The notes: generated by a model from the letters alone, not told the origin. A stretch of DNA of 64,000 bases from Rhodoferax sp. OV413 (GCF_900104385.1 NZ_FNJA01000004.1:372001-436000); one strand, 5' to 3'. Positions 53,975-63,605 are shown, numbered from the stretch's first letter. A program made the numbers and translations.

Positions 53975-55171
53975 ATGAGCACACCGCAGGCCCTGCAAGG
54001 CGTCAAAGTCATAGAAATGGGCCAGCTGATCGCCGGACCGTTTGCCGCCAAGACCCTCGGCGACTTTGGCGCCGATGTCATCAAAATCGAACCTCCCGGT
54101 AGTGGCGACCCGCTGCGCAACTGGCGCATGGTGCAGAACGGTACCTCGGTCTGGTGGCAGGTGCAGTCGCGCAACAAGCGCTCCATCGCGCTGAACCTGC
54201 GCAGCGCTGAGGGCCAGGACATCGCCCGCAAACTGATCGCCGAAGCCGATGTGCTGGTGGAGAACTTCCGCCCCGGCACGCTGGAAGCCTGGGGCCTGGG
54301 TTGGGACGCACTGCATGCGCTGAATCCCGGTCTGGTGATGCTGCGCATCAGCGGCTACGGCCAAACCGGCCCGTACCGCGACCGGCCCGGCTTCGGCGTG
54401 GTGGGCGAGGCCATGGGCGGGCTGCGCCACTTGACCGGCGAACCGGGCCGCGTGCCGGTGCGCGTTGGCGTGTCGATTGGCGACACGCTGGCCGCACTGC
54501 ATGGATGCATCGGCGTGCTGGCCGCCCTGCACCACCGCAAGGCCAACGGTGGCCTGGGCCAGATGGTCGACGTGGCGCTGCACGAGGCGGTGTTCAATGT
54601 GATGGAAAGCCTGATCCCCGAGTACAGCGCGTTCGGCGCGGTGCGCGAGCCGGCCGGTAGCGCCCTGCCCGGCATCACGCCCAGCAATGCCTACCACTGC
54701 ACCGACGGCTGCGTGCTGGTGGCCGGCAATGGCGACAGCATCTTCAAGCGCCTGATGCTGGCCATAGACCGGCCCGATCTGGCTAACGCGCCGGACCTGG
54801 CGGTGAACGCCGGGCGCAACCAGCGCGCCGCCGAGCTGGATGCCGCCATCGGCAGTTGGACGGCCAGCCATACGGTCGAGGAAGTCATCACCACCCTGCT
54901 GGCCGCCGACGTGCCGGTGGGCCGCGTCTACACCGCCAAAGACATTGCCGAAGACCCGCACTACCGCGCGCGCGACATGCTGCTGCAGCAGACCACGCGC
55001 GATGGCGATACCCTGGAAGTGCCGGGCATCGTGCCCAAGCTGTCGGCCACGCCCGGCGCGATCCGCAGCGCGGCGCCGCACCTGGGCGGCGACACCGACG
55101 CGGTGCTGCGCGGCATGGGCTTGACCGATGTGCAGATCGCCACGCTGCGCGCGCAGGGCGTGGTGGCCTGA
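53975..55171 (+). CDS. Family III (CaiB/BaiF) CoA-transferase, second copy
   Basis: The 398-residue protein has the family start (GVKVIEMGQLIAGPFAAKTLGDFGA), the QSRNKRSIALNL segment and MLRISGYGQTGPYRDRPGF. Where the first copy has GYDFMVQ with the catalytic aspartate, this one reads GFGVVGEAMGGL, so a glycine replaces Asp and a glutamate lies three residues on. This wording is common in one subgroup, so it may be a different catalytic arrangement, not a dead enzyme. The ATG has no clear ribosome site because a repeat ends just ahead of it. The substrate acid is unknown. Confidence 0.88.
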   Translation: MSTPQALQGVKVIEMGQLIAGPFAAKTLGDFGADVIKIEPPGSGDPLRNWRMVQNGTSVWWQVQSRNKRSIALNLRSAEGQDIARKLIAEADVLVENFRPGTLEAWGLGWDALHALNPGLVMLRISGYGQTGPYRDRPGFGVVGEAMGGLRHLTGEPGRVPVRVGVSIGDTLAALHGCIGVLAALHHRKANGGLGQMVDVALHEAVFNVMESLIPEYSAFGAVREPAGSALPGITPSNAYHCTDGCVLVAGNGDSIFKRLMLAIDRPDLANAPDLAVNAGRNQRAAELDAAIGSWTASHTVEEVITTLLAADVPVGRVYTAKDIAEDPHYRARDMLLQQTTRDGDTLEVPGIVPKLSATPGAIRSAAPHLGGDTDAVLRGMGLTDVQIATLRAQGVVA

Positions 55172-55219
55172 GCCACAGCGCCACAGCAGTACCACGTCGT
55201 AAGCAGAAAACGCAGGCGC

Positions 55220-55254
55220 AAAAAAACGGAGGCTGAATGGCTTCAGCCTCCGTT
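55220..55254 (-). terminator. Strong terminator after the Ala/Lys-rich protein gene
   Basis: AACGGAGGCTGAA (55225-55237), loop TGGC, and TTCAGCCTCCGTT (55242-55254) form a perfect 13-bp stem. The plus-strand A-run at 55220-55226 gives a U-tract on the minus strand. It sits 20 bp after the stop of the gene at 55274 and may also stop the converging CoA-transferase transcript. Confidence 0.85.
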
Positions 55255-55273
55255 CTTCAACTACGCACCGGGT

Positions 55274-55531
55274 TTATTTGGCGGCGGAGGCAGCGGGAGC
55301 TGCTGGCGTAGCGGGGGTCGCTGGAGTGGCGGCAGCCTTGTCTACCTTCTTGGCGGCGGGCTTTTTGGCCACATGCTTTTTCACCGGTGTCTTGGCGTGC
55401 GATGCAGCATCTGCGGGTGCAGCGGCCGCAGGCGCGGCAGCGTCTTTGGTGGCAGCAGGTGCCTGGGCAAACGAAGCTGCGGCCAGGGTGGAAATCAGGG
55501 CAGCGACGAAAAGAGACTTGATCGTGGTCAT
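55274..55531 (-). CDS. Ala/Pro/Lys-rich exported protein
   Basis: From the ATG at 55531 (AAGGATTATTTGCC ahead) the protein has 85 residues with a signal peptide ending ASFAQ. The mature part is low-complexity: Ala/Pro runs, a KTPVKKHVAKKPAAKK basic block like histone-H1 tails, then APATP repeats. It is probably disordered in the periplasm. Similar short proteins are common in Burkholderiales without known function. It is a single gene with its own terminator. Confidence 0.75.
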   Translation of the reverse strand: MTTIKSLFVAALISTLAAASFAQAPAATKDAAAPAAAAPADAASHAKTPVKKHVAKKPAAKKVDKAAATPATPATPAAPAASAAK

Positions 55532-55758
55532 GGCAAATAATCCTTGTTGGCAACAGTCGCAGTGGGCTCCGACTTCGTCGAGCAAGTCCGATACATATTC
55601 AGACCTGTACCCACAACGCCTGCTGGAATTGCGCGTTGACCATCTATACATTTCTTTATACAAATGCAGCCCAACAGGCCTGCAGCGCAGGTTATTCCTG
55701 CACAGCCTGCTATCAAAACAATAACAAGCCGCACTATGCGGCGCAGCGACGTGAAGGT

Positions 55759-58428
55759 CTAGGCGGCCTTCACCTCGTCTATAGAAGCCGGCTGCACACT
55801 GGCCCGCACAAAGGCTTCAAACGCGTCCACCGGCACCGGCCGGCTGAACAGATAACCCTGGTAGACATGGCAGTGGCAGCGTGCCAAAAAGTCTTTTTGC
55901 GCCTCGGTTTCCACGCCTTCGGCCAGCACCTCCAGGCCCAGGTTGTGCGCGAGTCCGACGACGGTGCGCACGATGGCCGCATCGCTGGGGTCGACCAGCA
56001 CATCGCGCACAAACGACTGGTCAATCTTCAGCTCGTCCAAGGGCAACCGCTTGAGGTAGGACAGCGATGAATAGCCGGTGCCGAAATCGTCCAGCGCAAA
56101 GCGGATGCCGTGCGCGCCCAGGGCCGCCATCTTCTCCACCATGTCGTCCAGGTTGTCGGCCAGCATGCTTTCGGTCAGCTCCAGCTTGAGCCGCCGCGGA
56201 TTGGCGCCGCTGCTGTGCAGCAGGGCCAGCACGCCGCTGGCAAAGTCCGGGTCGCGGAACTGGCGGGCGCTGACGTTCACCGCCAGCACCAACCGGCCCA
56301 GCACCGGGTCCTGGGCCCAGGCCACCAACTGGGCACAGGCGGTCTGCAGCACCCAGCGGCCCAGGGGCAGGATGTGGCCGGTCTCCTCGGCCAGCGGGAT
56401 GAAGTGCACCGGCGGCACCATGCCGCGCGTGGGGTGCGGCCAGCGCAGCAAGGCCTCGGCCCCGGTGACCCGGCCTTGCGCGTCCACCTGCGGCTGGTAG
56501 TGCAGCAGGAACTGGCCGAGCGCCAGGCCTTGGCGCAGGTCGGCCTCCAGCCCGGCGCGCGCATTCACCACGGCCTGCATCGCCGGGTCGAAGAAGCGCA
56601 GGCCGTCGCGTCCCTCGGCCTTGGCCTGGTACATGGCCATGTCGGCCTGCTTGAGCAGCTCTTCGGCCGGCGTGCCCTGGCCGCTGTACATGGCGATGCC
56701 GACGCTGGCCGTGCTGTTGTAGTCCAGGTTGCCCAAGCGGTACGGCTGGTGCAGCTGGGCCACGATCTTCTCGCTCACGGCTTTCACATGCGCGGCCGCA
56801 TGGGCCGGTGCGGCGTCCAGGTCTTCCAGCACCACCAGGAACTCGTCGCCGCCGAGGCGGGCCACGGTATCGCGGTCGCGCACGCAGATCTGCAGGCGCT
56901 GCGCCACCTGCTGCAGCAGCAGATCGCCTTTTTCATGGCCCTGGGTGTCGTTCAGGGTTTTGAAGTGGTCCAGGTCGATGAACAGCAGCGCCCCGGTGCG
57001 CTTGTTGCGCTCGCTAGCGGCCAGTGCGCGCTGCAGCCGGTCCATCAGCAGGCGCCGGTTCGGCAAGTGGGTCAGCGGGTCGAAGAAGGCCAGCTGGCGG
57101 ATCTGCTCCTCGGCGGCCTTGCGCTGGGTGATATCGACCAAGGTGGCGATGTAGTGGCTGACCTCGCCCGCCTCGTCGTGCACCGCGTTGATGGTGACCC
57201 ACTGCGGAAACTCCTCGCCATTCTTGCGCCGGCTCCAGATCTCGCCCGCCCATTGGCCCTGGCTGCGCAAGGCCTGCTGCAGCAGCTGGAAGCTGGTGGC
57301 GCTGTCGGGCCCGGCCTGCAGCAGCGCCAGAGTCTGTCCCACGGCTTCAGCATCGGTATAGCCCATGCTCTGGGTGAAGGCCCGGTTGGCGCGCAGGATA
57401 ACCTGCTGCGGATCGGTCACCAGCATGCCTTCGCGGGATTCGAACGCGGTGGCGGCGATGCGCAGCTCGGCCTCGGCACGCACCCGGGCCGACAGATCGA
57501 TGTCGATGCAGAACATCTCCGCCGGCCGGCCGCGCGCCTGCACATAGGCGTGGCTGGAGAACACCGGCACCGGGCTGCCATCTTTGTGCAACAGCAGCAG
57601 CTCGCCGGCCGGAATCGCCTGGCGGGTGCGGAACATCTGCTCCATCGCCTGGCGCACGCCTTCGCGCATGTCCGGCGGGATGATCAGGTCGCGCAGATTG
57701 CGGCCCAGCGCTTCCTCGGCGCTGAAGCCGTACAGCTGCTCGGAGGCCTTGTTCCAGTAGCGGGTGGTGCCGTCGGGCGCATAGGCCTGGACCGACACGG
57801 CTGGAATGTCCTGCAGCAGGCTGCGAAAGCGCGCCTCGGACTCGCGCAGCGCCAGGTCGATGGCGTCGCGCCGCTGGCCCTCTTGCAGCACGCTGCCCAG
57901 CAACAAGGTGGCCGGCGTGAAGATCAGCACCAGAGACAAAGCCATGGGCGTCCACTGGGCGGCGGGGATGGGCTCGGGCAGCAAGGCCAGGCAAGCCAGG
58001 TGGATCCACTGCAGCAGCATGCCAAAAGCCAGCAGCGGCAGCGCGCCCAGGGTGGCCCAGCCGCGGGCCACAGCGGCCCGGTACAGCAGGCCCAGGGTGG
58101 TACAGGTTGCCGCCAAGGCCAGGCCCGCCAGCATGTCGGCGTGGCCCAGCCACAGGCTGTAGCCACCGGCCAACAGGGCCGCAATACCACCCACCAGCGG
58201 GCCGCCGAACAGGCCGGCAATGCCCAGCACCACCGAACGCCCGTCCAGGGCCACGCCGGGCATGTCGTTGAACGGGTCCATCATGCCCAGGATGCAGACG
58301 CCGCCGAACAGCAAACCGCTGGCCCACTGGCCGGCCCGCCGGTGTTCGGTCCACAGGCGTAGATGCAGGCATTGCAATACGCCCAGCACGAGCATCCAAG
58401 CCACGTCCTGGGCCAGGTGAAGCACCAT
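55759..58428 (-). CDS. Membrane GGDEF-EAL protein with 5TMR-LYT and PAS sensors
   Basis: The 889-residue protein has an N-terminal membrane domain of five to six helices resembling the LytS-type 5TMR sensor (GLFGGPLVGGIAALLAGGYS), and two PAS domains (about 195-315 and 320-440). GGDEF follows (about 445-610) with an intact RLGGDEFLV and an RxxD inhibitory site (RDRD) five residues before it. Last is EAL (about 625-875) with AEALLRW, NVSARQF, ELTESM, DDFGTGYSS, KIDQSF and EGVET. Both catalytic domains look competent, so it may make and break cyclic di-GMP under opposing signals. It is a single gene. Confidence 0.93.
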   Translation of the reverse strand: MVLHLAQDVAWMLVLGVLQCLHLRLWTEHRRAGQWASGLLFGGVCILGMMDPFNDMPGVALDGRSVVLGIAGLFGGPLVGGIAALLAGGYSLWLGHADMLAGLALAATCTTLGLLYRAAVARGWATLGALPLLAFGMLLQWIHLACLALLPEPIPAAQWTPMALSLVLIFTPATLLLGSVLQEGQRRDAIDLALRESEARFRSLLQDIPAVSVQAYAPDGTTRYWNKASEQLYGFSAEEALGRNLRDLIIPPDMREGVRQAMEQMFRTRQAIPAGELLLLHKDGSPVPVFSSHAYVQARGRPAEMFCIDIDLSARVRAEAELRIAATAFESREGMLVTDPQQVILRANRAFTQSMGYTDAEAVGQTLALLQAGPDSATSFQLLQQALRSQGQWAGEIWSRRKNGEEFPQWVTINAVHDEAGEVSHYIATLVDITQRKAAEEQIRQLAFFDPLTHLPNRRLLMDRLQRALAASERNKRTGALLFIDLDHFKTLNDTQGHEKGDLLLQQVAQRLQICVRDRDTVARLGGDEFLVVLEDLDAAPAHAAAHVKAVSEKIVAQLHQPYRLGNLDYNSTASVGIAMYSGQGTPAEELLKQADMAMYQAKAEGRDGLRFFDPAMQAVVNARAGLEADLRQGLALGQFLLHYQPQVDAQGRVTGAEALLRWPHPTRGMVPPVHFIPLAEETGHILPLGRWVLQTACAQLVAWAQDPVLGRLVLAVNVSARQFRDPDFASGVLALLHSSGANPRRLKLELTESMLADNLDDMVEKMAALGAHGIRFALDDFGTGYSSLSYLKRLPLDELKIDQSFVRDVLVDPSDAAIVRTVVGLAHNLGLEVLAEGVETEAQKDFLARCHCHVYQGYLFSRPVPVDAFEAFVRASVQPASIDEVKAA

Positions 58429-58594
58429 GGCGGACCCTCCCCGTGCGCCCCCTGGCAGCGGCCGTGCGGCCGGGCTACAGAGGTCAAGCTAAGGCGCAGT
58501 ACGCGCGGGCCAAGGGGGCTGGCTCAGCGTGTCGGGCACCTTTGTTACAACTCGGGATGACTTTAGTACGCTTTACGCGCGCCGGGCAAGAAAA

Positions 58595-58675
58595 TTTTCG
58601 CGCCGCAGTCGGGGCGCGAAAAAATCAAAAACAATAGCACCTCACGCTTATTGAATAAGCGCGAAGTGGCTATTT
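58595..58675 (-). terminator. Tandem hairpins after ntrC, one made by a dispersed repeat
   Basis: Read on the minus strand, the first hairpin (58634-58675) begins at the ntrC stop codon: AATAGC...CGCTTAT-TGA-ATAAGCG...GCTATT, followed by U-rich sequence. It is a member of the dispersed repeat family. A second hairpin (TTTTCGCGCC/GGCGCGAAAA, 58595-58622) follows. Together they should end the glnA-ntrBC transcript. Confidence 0.7.
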
Positions 58676-60207
58676 CATTCCAAACCCAGTTCCTGGATCT
58701 TGCGGGTGATGGTGTTGCGGCCTATGCCCAGCTTTTGCGCGGCCTCGATGCGCCGGCCGCGGGTGTTGTGCAAGGCGGTCAGGATCAGCTTGGACTCGAA
58801 ACGGCGCGACAAGATGTCCCACACGTCATGCCGGTCGTGGGCCAGCAGCTCCAGCGCCTCGGCCTCCAGGCCCAGCTCCCAGCCGCTGGCGGCCACCGGC
58901 GCCAGGCCGGCCACGGGAGACTCCAGGCTGGGGATCTTCAGCGTCGGTTCGTCTTCGGTGTCCAGCGTGGCTTCGAGCGGCAGCGCCGGCACGCCGGCAA
59001 TGCGGGTTGAGGTGGTGTGGCCCAGGCTGGCCGGCGGCACGGCCGCGCCCACGATCTCGGGCGGCAAGTCCTTGGGCTCGATCACCTGGGCCGGGGCCAT
59101 CACGGTCAGCCAGTGGCACAGGTTTTCCAGCTGGCGCACATTGCCGGGGAAGGAGAACAACGCAATCTGCGACAGTGCTGCATCGGAGATGCGCTTGGGC
59201 TCCACACCCAGCTGCTTGGCGCTTTGCTGCAGGAAGTGGCGGGTCAGCATGGGCACGTCTTCGACGCGCTCGCGCAGCGCGGGCAGGCGCAGGCGGATCA
59301 CGTTCAGGCGGTGGAACAAATCCTCGCGGAACACGCCGTCGCGCACGCGCTGCTCCAGGTCCTGGTGGGTGGCGGCAATCACCCGCACCTGCGCCTTGAC
59401 GGCGTTGTGCCCGCCAACACGGTAGAAATGGCCGTCGCTCAAGACGCGCAGCAAACGGGTCTGCAGGTCGAACGGCATGTCGCCAATTTCATCCAGAAAC
59501 AGCGTGCCGCCATCGGCCTGCTCGAAGCGGCCGCGGCGCATGGTTTGCGCGCCAGTGAAGGCGCCGCGCTCATGGCCGAACAGTTCGCTCTCCAGCAAGT
59601 CCTTGGGGATAGCGGCGGTGTTGATGGCCACGAACGGGCCGTTGGCGCGCGGCGAATGCTTGTGCAGCGCGCGGGCCACCAGCTCTTTGCCGGAGCCGGA
59701 TTCGCCGGTGATCATCACTGTCACATTGCTTTGGCTAAGCCGGCCGATGGCGCGGAACACGTCCTGCATGGCGGGGGCCTGGCCGAGCATTTCGGGCGCG
59801 GCGGCCATGCGCTCTTCGGCAACTTCTTCGCGCTGGCTTTCTTCGACTGCGCGGCGGATCAGCTCGACCGCTTTTGGCAGGTCAAACGGCTTGGGCAGGT
59901 ATTCGAAGGCGCCGCCCTGGAAGGCCGACACGGCGCTGTCCAGATCGGAGAAGGCGGTCATGATGATCACCGGCAGGCCGGGATGCAGCTCCTTGACCTT
60001 CTCCAGCAAATCGAGGCCGGAGCCGCCAGGCATGCGGATATCGCTGACCAGGATTTGCGGGCCGTCTTCGTCGGTGGCCTGTTCGAGTGCCAGCAGCACG
60101 TCACGCGGGTTGGTGAAGCTGCGGGTCGGCAAGTCTTCTCTGAGCAGCGCTTTTTCCAGCACAAAGCGGATGGATTGGTCGTCGTCTACTATCCAGATCG
60201 GCTTCAT
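58675..60207 (-). CDS. ntrC: Nitrogen regulator NtrC (NR-I), sigma-54 activator
   Basis: The ATG at 60207 (AGGTGA ahead) gives 510 residues. The receiver (1-120) has VDDDQ and the phospho-acceptor in LVSDIRMPGG. The AAA+ domain (about 150-385) has Walker A TGESGSGKE, the sigma-54 contact loop RGAFTGAQ and Walker B GTLFLDEIGD. A Fis-type HTH ends the protein (RIEAAQKLGIGRNTITRKI). Phosphorylated by NtrB at low nitrogen, it activates sigma-54 promoters such as that of glnA. It is the last gene of the set, 38 bp after ntrB. The insert before the HTH is longer than in enterobacteria. Confidence 0.96.
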   Translation of the reverse strand: MKPIWIVDDDQSIRFVLEKALLREDLPTRSFTNPRDVLLALEQATDEDGPQILVSDIRMPGGSGLDLLEKVKELHPGLPVIIMTAFSDLDSAVSAFQGGAFEYLPKPFDLPKAVELIRRAVEESQREEVAEERMAAAPEMLGQAPAMQDVFRAIGRLSQSNVTVMITGESGSGKELVARALHKHSPRANGPFVAINTAAIPKDLLESELFGHERGAFTGAQTMRRGRFEQADGGTLFLDEIGDMPFDLQTRLLRVLSDGHFYRVGGHNAVKAQVRVIAATHQDLEQRVRDGVFREDLFHRLNVIRLRLPALRERVEDVPMLTRHFLQQSAKQLGVEPKRISDAALSQIALFSFPGNVRQLENLCHWLTVMAPAQVIEPKDLPPEIVGAAVPPASLGHTTSTRIAGVPALPLEATLDTEDEPTLKIPSLESPVAGLAPVAASGWELGLEAEALELLAHDRHDVWDILSRRFESKLILTALHNTRGRRIEAAQKLGIGRNTITRKIQELGLE

Positions 60208-60245
60208 GTCGGGGGTCACCTCGGGTCAGGCTGCCTTGGTTTTTT

Positions 60246-61322
60246 TCAAGGCAGCGGTATCAATAATTTAAAGTCCGTGCGGCCCGGAACACTGTCACAT
60301 TCGATCAAGCCATGGTGTTGCTGGACAAAGGTTTGCGCCAATGTCAGCCCCAGCCCGGACCCGCCTTCCCTGCCCGACACCAGCGGGTAAAAAATACGGT
60401 CCTTGATCGACTCCGGTACACCCGGGCCGTTGTCGATGACATGCAATTCCAATGCCAATCGGTAGCGCTGCTTACCAAAGGTAACCTGGCGCGCAATCCG
60501 CGACAGAAAAGTGATCTGCGCATCGCCATCCGCAATGCGTTCGCTGAGGGCTTGGGTGGCGTTGTGGGCCACGTTCAGCACGGCCTGGATCAGCTGTTCG
60601 CGGTCGCCGCGAAACTCAGGAATCGACACGTCGTATTCGCGCTCGATCTTCAGGCCGCGCGGGAATTCGGCCAGGATCAGGGAGCGCACGCGCTCGCAGA
60701 TCTCGTGGATGTTCACATCGCCCACCACGTGGGGGCGGCGGTGCGGTGCCAGCAGCCTATCGACCAGGCTTTGCAGGCGATCGGCCTCGTGGATGATGAC
60801 CTGGGTGTATTCGATGAGTTCGCGCGACTCAATCTCCATCTCCAGCAACTGGGCTGCGCCGCGGATGCCGCCCAACGGATTCTTGATCTCGTGGGCCAGG
60901 TTGCGGATCAGCTCCTTGTTGGCCTGGGCCTGGTCGATCAGGCGCTCCTCGCGGTCCTGCTTGGCCTGCTGTTCCTGCGGCAGCAACTCGATGATGACCT
61001 CGCCCTGCCGCTCGGTCTGGGCCAGGATCACATGCACCGGCACCGGGTCGTGGTTCAGGCGCTTGAGCCAGGCGTCGTAGCGCAGGGCCGCAAACTCGTT
61101 GCTGCCCGCGCCTTCCAGCGCGTTCTGCAGAATCAGCGGCTCGGTGAAGCAGTCCGGGAAGTGCGAGCCTTCGATGGTGCGGCGCGAGGTGCCCAGGGCG
61201 TCTTCCAGCGCGGCATTGGCAAACAGCACCGCGCCATCGCTGCTCAGCACCGCCACCAGGGTGGCCAGCAAATCAAACGCCTGGAAGCGCGCGATGTAGG
61301 GATTGGGAGGGTTGTGCGGCAT
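60246..61322 (-). CDS. ntrB: Nitrogen sensor kinase NtrB (NR-II)
   Basis: The 358-residue cytosolic kinase has an N-terminal PAS domain (about 10-110, DLLATLVAVLSSDGAVLFAN). The HisKA domain has the phospho-acceptor in NLAHEIKNPLGGIRGAAQLLE (near residue 145), and the ATPase domain has AVLNVAHNATQAL, VIDNGPGVP and GREGGSGLGLTLA. It phosphorylates NtrC when PII signals nitrogen shortage and dephosphorylates it otherwise. It is followed by ntrC and preceded by a small secreted-protein gene, which separates it from glnA. Confidence 0.95.
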   Translation of the reverse strand: MPHNPPNPYIARFQAFDLLATLVAVLSSDGAVLFANAALEDALGTSRRTIEGSHFPDCFTEPLILQNALEGAGSNEFAALRYDAWLKRLNHDPVPVHVILAQTERQGEVIIELLPQEQQAKQDREERLIDQAQANKELIRNLAHEIKNPLGGIRGAAQLLEMEIESRELIEYTQVIIHEADRLQSLVDRLLAPHRRPHVVGDVNIHEICERVRSLILAEFPRGLKIEREYDVSIPEFRGDREQLIQAVLNVAHNATQALSERIADGDAQITFLSRIARQVTFGKQRYRLALELHVIDNGPGVPESIKDRIFYPLVSGREGGSGLGLTLAQTFVQQHHGLIECDSVPGRTDFKLLIPLP

Positions 61323-61352
61323 AGTCGATGCGAAACCTGTACGGCGTAGGGA

Positions 61353-61859
61353 TCAGGGGGTGGCGCGCGCCGGCGGCAAGCGGGCCAGTTCGCGCTTGAG
61401 GCCGGCGATATCGCTGTCGTTGCGGGCGATGCTGGCTTTCAGCTCGGCCACGCGGTCCAGGTACTTCTGGTAGTTGCGGGCTTCGCTGCCCTGCTTTTCG
61501 GGCTCGCCGCCGTTGTATTCCTTCAGCAGCTCGGCTTGCCGGGTTTCGGCTTTTTTCAGCTCTGATTCCAGGATCATGCGGGCGTCCGAGTCGCGCGCAC
61601 GCTGCTCCACGCCGTCACTGCGCGGGGCCGTGCCACTGTTCGTGGGCGCACGCACCGGGGCCGGGTTGGCACCATTGGGACGGGCGCCCTGGATCACACT
61701 GACATTGCCGCCTTCGACCAGCTTGCAGCCGCGGGCCTTGGCTTCCTTGGCGTCCTTCACGGCATTCGTGTACTCGTTGCCGCAGCGGTACACCGCAGCG
61801 TCCTGTGCAAACACGGTCGCAGCTGCAATTCCCAAAATCAGACCAGAAAGATATTTCAT
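61353..61859 (-). CDS. Small exported protein between glnA and ntrB
   Basis: From the ATG at 61859 the protein has 168 residues with a signal peptide ending VFAQ. A short cysteine-bearing segment (AVYRCGNEYTNAVKDAKEAKARGCKLVEGG) resembles DUF4124-type openings, followed by a Pro/Ala linker and a C-terminal coiled coil (LESELKKAETRQAELLKEY, LKASIARNDSDIAGLKRELA). The position between glnA and ntrB is, as I recall, common in Comamonadaceae, but the function is unknown. A longer upstream start lacks a signal peptide and is not preferred. Confidence 0.8.
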   Translation of the reverse strand: MKYLSGLILGIAAATVFAQDAAVYRCGNEYTNAVKDAKEAKARGCKLVEGGNVSVIQGARPNGANPAPVRAPTNSGTAPRSDGVEQRARDSDARMILESELKKAETRQAELLKEYNGGEPEKQGSEARNYQKYLDRVAELKASIARNDSDIAGLKRELARLPPARATP

Positions 61860-61944
61860 GCGTATCGGATAGGCCCTAGGGGCTTGAACAAATGGAATGA
61901 ACGCAACGGTACTCTGTTTCCACAGCATCTCATGGCCATAACGC

Positions 61945-61969
61945 AAAAAGGACGGCTTGCGCCGTCCTT
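61945..61969 (-). terminator. Rho-independent terminator of glnA
   Basis: AAGGACGGC (61948-61956), loop TTGC, and GCCGTCCTT (61961-61969) form a perfect stem. The plus-strand A-run at its left gives a U-tract on the minus strand. It lies about 50 bp after the glnA stop, so glnA and ntrBC are probably only partly cotranscribed. Confidence 0.8.
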
Positions 61970-62019
61970 GTGAGAGCTCTGGTGCAGCAGTAAGTGCAGT
62001 CCCAGAACTGTATCCGCTA

Positions 62020-63435
62020 TTACAGCGAATAGTACATGTCAAATTCCACCGGGTGGGTGGCCATGCGCAAGCGCGTGACTTCTTGCATCTTCAGGTCGAT
62101 GTAAGCGTCGATGTAAGCGTCGGTAAACACGCCGCCCTTGGTCAGGAACGCACGGTCTTGGTCCAGGCATTCGAGCGCTTGGTCCAGGCTGTGGCAGACG
62201 GTTGGGATCAGCTTGTCTTCTTCGGGTGGCAGATGGTACAGATCCTTGGTAGCGGCTTCGCCAGGATGGATCTTGTTTTCCACGCCATCCAGACCCGCCA
62301 TCAGCAGAGCCGAGAAGCCCAGGTAAGGGTTCATCAGTGGATCGGGGAAACGCGCTTCGACGCGGCGACCCTTGGGGTTTGCCACGAACGGAATGCGGAT
62401 CGAAGCCGAGCGGTTCTTGGCCGAGTAAGCCAGCTTCACCGGTGCTTCGTAGCCAGGAACCAGGCGCTTGTAGCTGTTGGTGCCGGGGTTGGTGATGGCG
62501 TTCAGGGCACGGGCGTGCTTGATGATGCCGCCGATGTAGAACAGCGCGTATTCCGACAGACCTGCATAGCCGTCGCCAGCAAACAGGTTCTTGCCGTCTT
62601 TCCAGACCGACTGGTGCACGTGCATACCGGAACCGTTGTCACCAACGATGGGCTTGGGCATGAAGGTCGCGGTCTTGCCGTAGGCATGGGCGACGTTCTG
62701 GATCACGTACTTTTGCAGTTGGACCCAGTCGGCGCGCTGGATCAGCGTGCTGAACTTGGTACCCAGTTCCATTTGGCCAGCGTTGGCCACTTCGTGGTGG
62801 TGCACTTCGACTGGGATGCCCAGGGATTCCAGCACCAGGCACATTTCCGAACGCATGTCCTGGAAGCTGTCGACCGGAGGCACGGGGAAGTAGCCGCCCT
62901 TGACTGCGGGACGGTGGCCGGTGTTGCCGTGTTCGTATTCCTTGCCGGTGTTCCAAGCCGCTTCTTCCGAATCGATCTTGGAGTAGCAGCCGGACATGTC
63001 GTTTTGCCAACGCACGCTGTCGAATACGAAGAATTCTGGTTCTGGTCCGAAGTAGGCAGTGTCGCCCAGGCCGGAGGCCTTCATGTAGGCTTCGGCGCGC
63101 TTGGCCAGCGAGCGGGGATCGCGCTCGTACGGCTTGCCGTCGGCTGGATCGACCACGTCGCAGGTAAGGATCATCGTCGTTTCTTCGAAGAACGGGTCGA
63201 TGTTGGCAGTGTTGGCATCGGGCATCAATTGCATGTCCGAAGCTTCAATACCCTTCCAGCCAGCGATCGAAGAACCGTCGAACGCGTGGCCCGATGTGAA
63301 CTTGTCTTCGTCGAAGTGCGAAACCGGCACGGTGACGTGCTGCTCCTTGCCGCGGGTATCGGTGAAGCGGAAGTCAACAAACTTGACTTCGCTTTCTTTC
63401 ACCATCTTCATCACGTCTGCGACGGTCTTTGCCAT
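62020..63435 (-). CDS. glnA: Glutamine synthetase, type I
   Basis: The ATG at 63435 (AGGAGATTCTTG ahead) gives 471 residues, standard for GSI-beta. Visible are the beta-grasp N-terminus, DGSSIAGW (latch), the metal and glutamate sites [33 protein letters not shown] and the [17 protein letters not shown] flap. The adenylylation loop [10 protein letters not shown] has the tyrosine modified by GlnE. It forms glutamine from glutamate, ammonia and ATP as a dodecamer. A sigma-54 promoter and NtrC sites lie directly upstream, and ntrBC follow downstream. Confidence 0.98.
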   Translation of the reverse strand: MAKTVADVMKMVKESEVKFVDFRFTDTRGKEQHVTVPVSHFDEDKFTSGHAFDGSSIAGWKGIEASDMQLMPDANTANIDPFFEETTMILTCDVVDPADGKPYERDPRSLAKRAEAYMKASGLGDTAYFGPEPEFFVFDSVRWQNDMSGCYSKIDSEEAAWNTGKEYEHGNTGHRPAVKGGYFPVPPVDSFQDMRSEMCLVLESLGIPVEVHHHEVANAGQMELGTKFSTLIQRADWVQLQKYVIQNVAHAYGKTATFMPKPIVGDNGSGMHVHQSVWKDGKNLFAGDGYAGLSEYALFYIGGIIKHARALNAITNPGTNSYKRLVPGYEAPVKLAYSAKNRSASIRIPFVANPKGRRVEARFPDPLMNPYLGFSALLMAGLDGVENKIHPGEAATKDLYHLPPEEDKLIPTVCHSLDQALECLDQDRAFLTKGGVFTDAYIDAYIDLKMQEVTRLRMATHPVEFDMYYSL

Positions 63436-63494
63436 CAAGAATCTCCTGGTAGGGTTGGTTGCGTTGGACTGAAATTAATCAACTTTATGGGGAA

Positions 63495-63510
63495 TGCAGT
63501 TTCTGTGCCA
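63495..63510 (-). promoter_or_regulatory. Sigma-54 promoter of glnA
   Basis: On the minus strand this reads TGGCAC-AGAAA-CTGCA, matching the -24/-12 consensus TGGCAC-N5-TTGCA at 10 of 11 fixed bases, including the GG and GC doublets at the right spacing. It lies 60 bp before the glnA ATG. Confidence 0.8.
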
Positions 63511-63605
63511 TCCAGCGGCACGCCCGGCAACTGCCTCCACCCGCCTATTTTGCCTTGGCGGGCAGCGGTATTCTGCGCCAAACGTCCATCAGACCGGCAA
63601 CAGAA

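Noticed and set aside
56110-58362. A 750-codon plus-strand frame opposite the GGDEF-EAL gene
   Set aside because: The minus strand carries intact GGDEF and EAL signatures; the other frame is compositionally a shadow.
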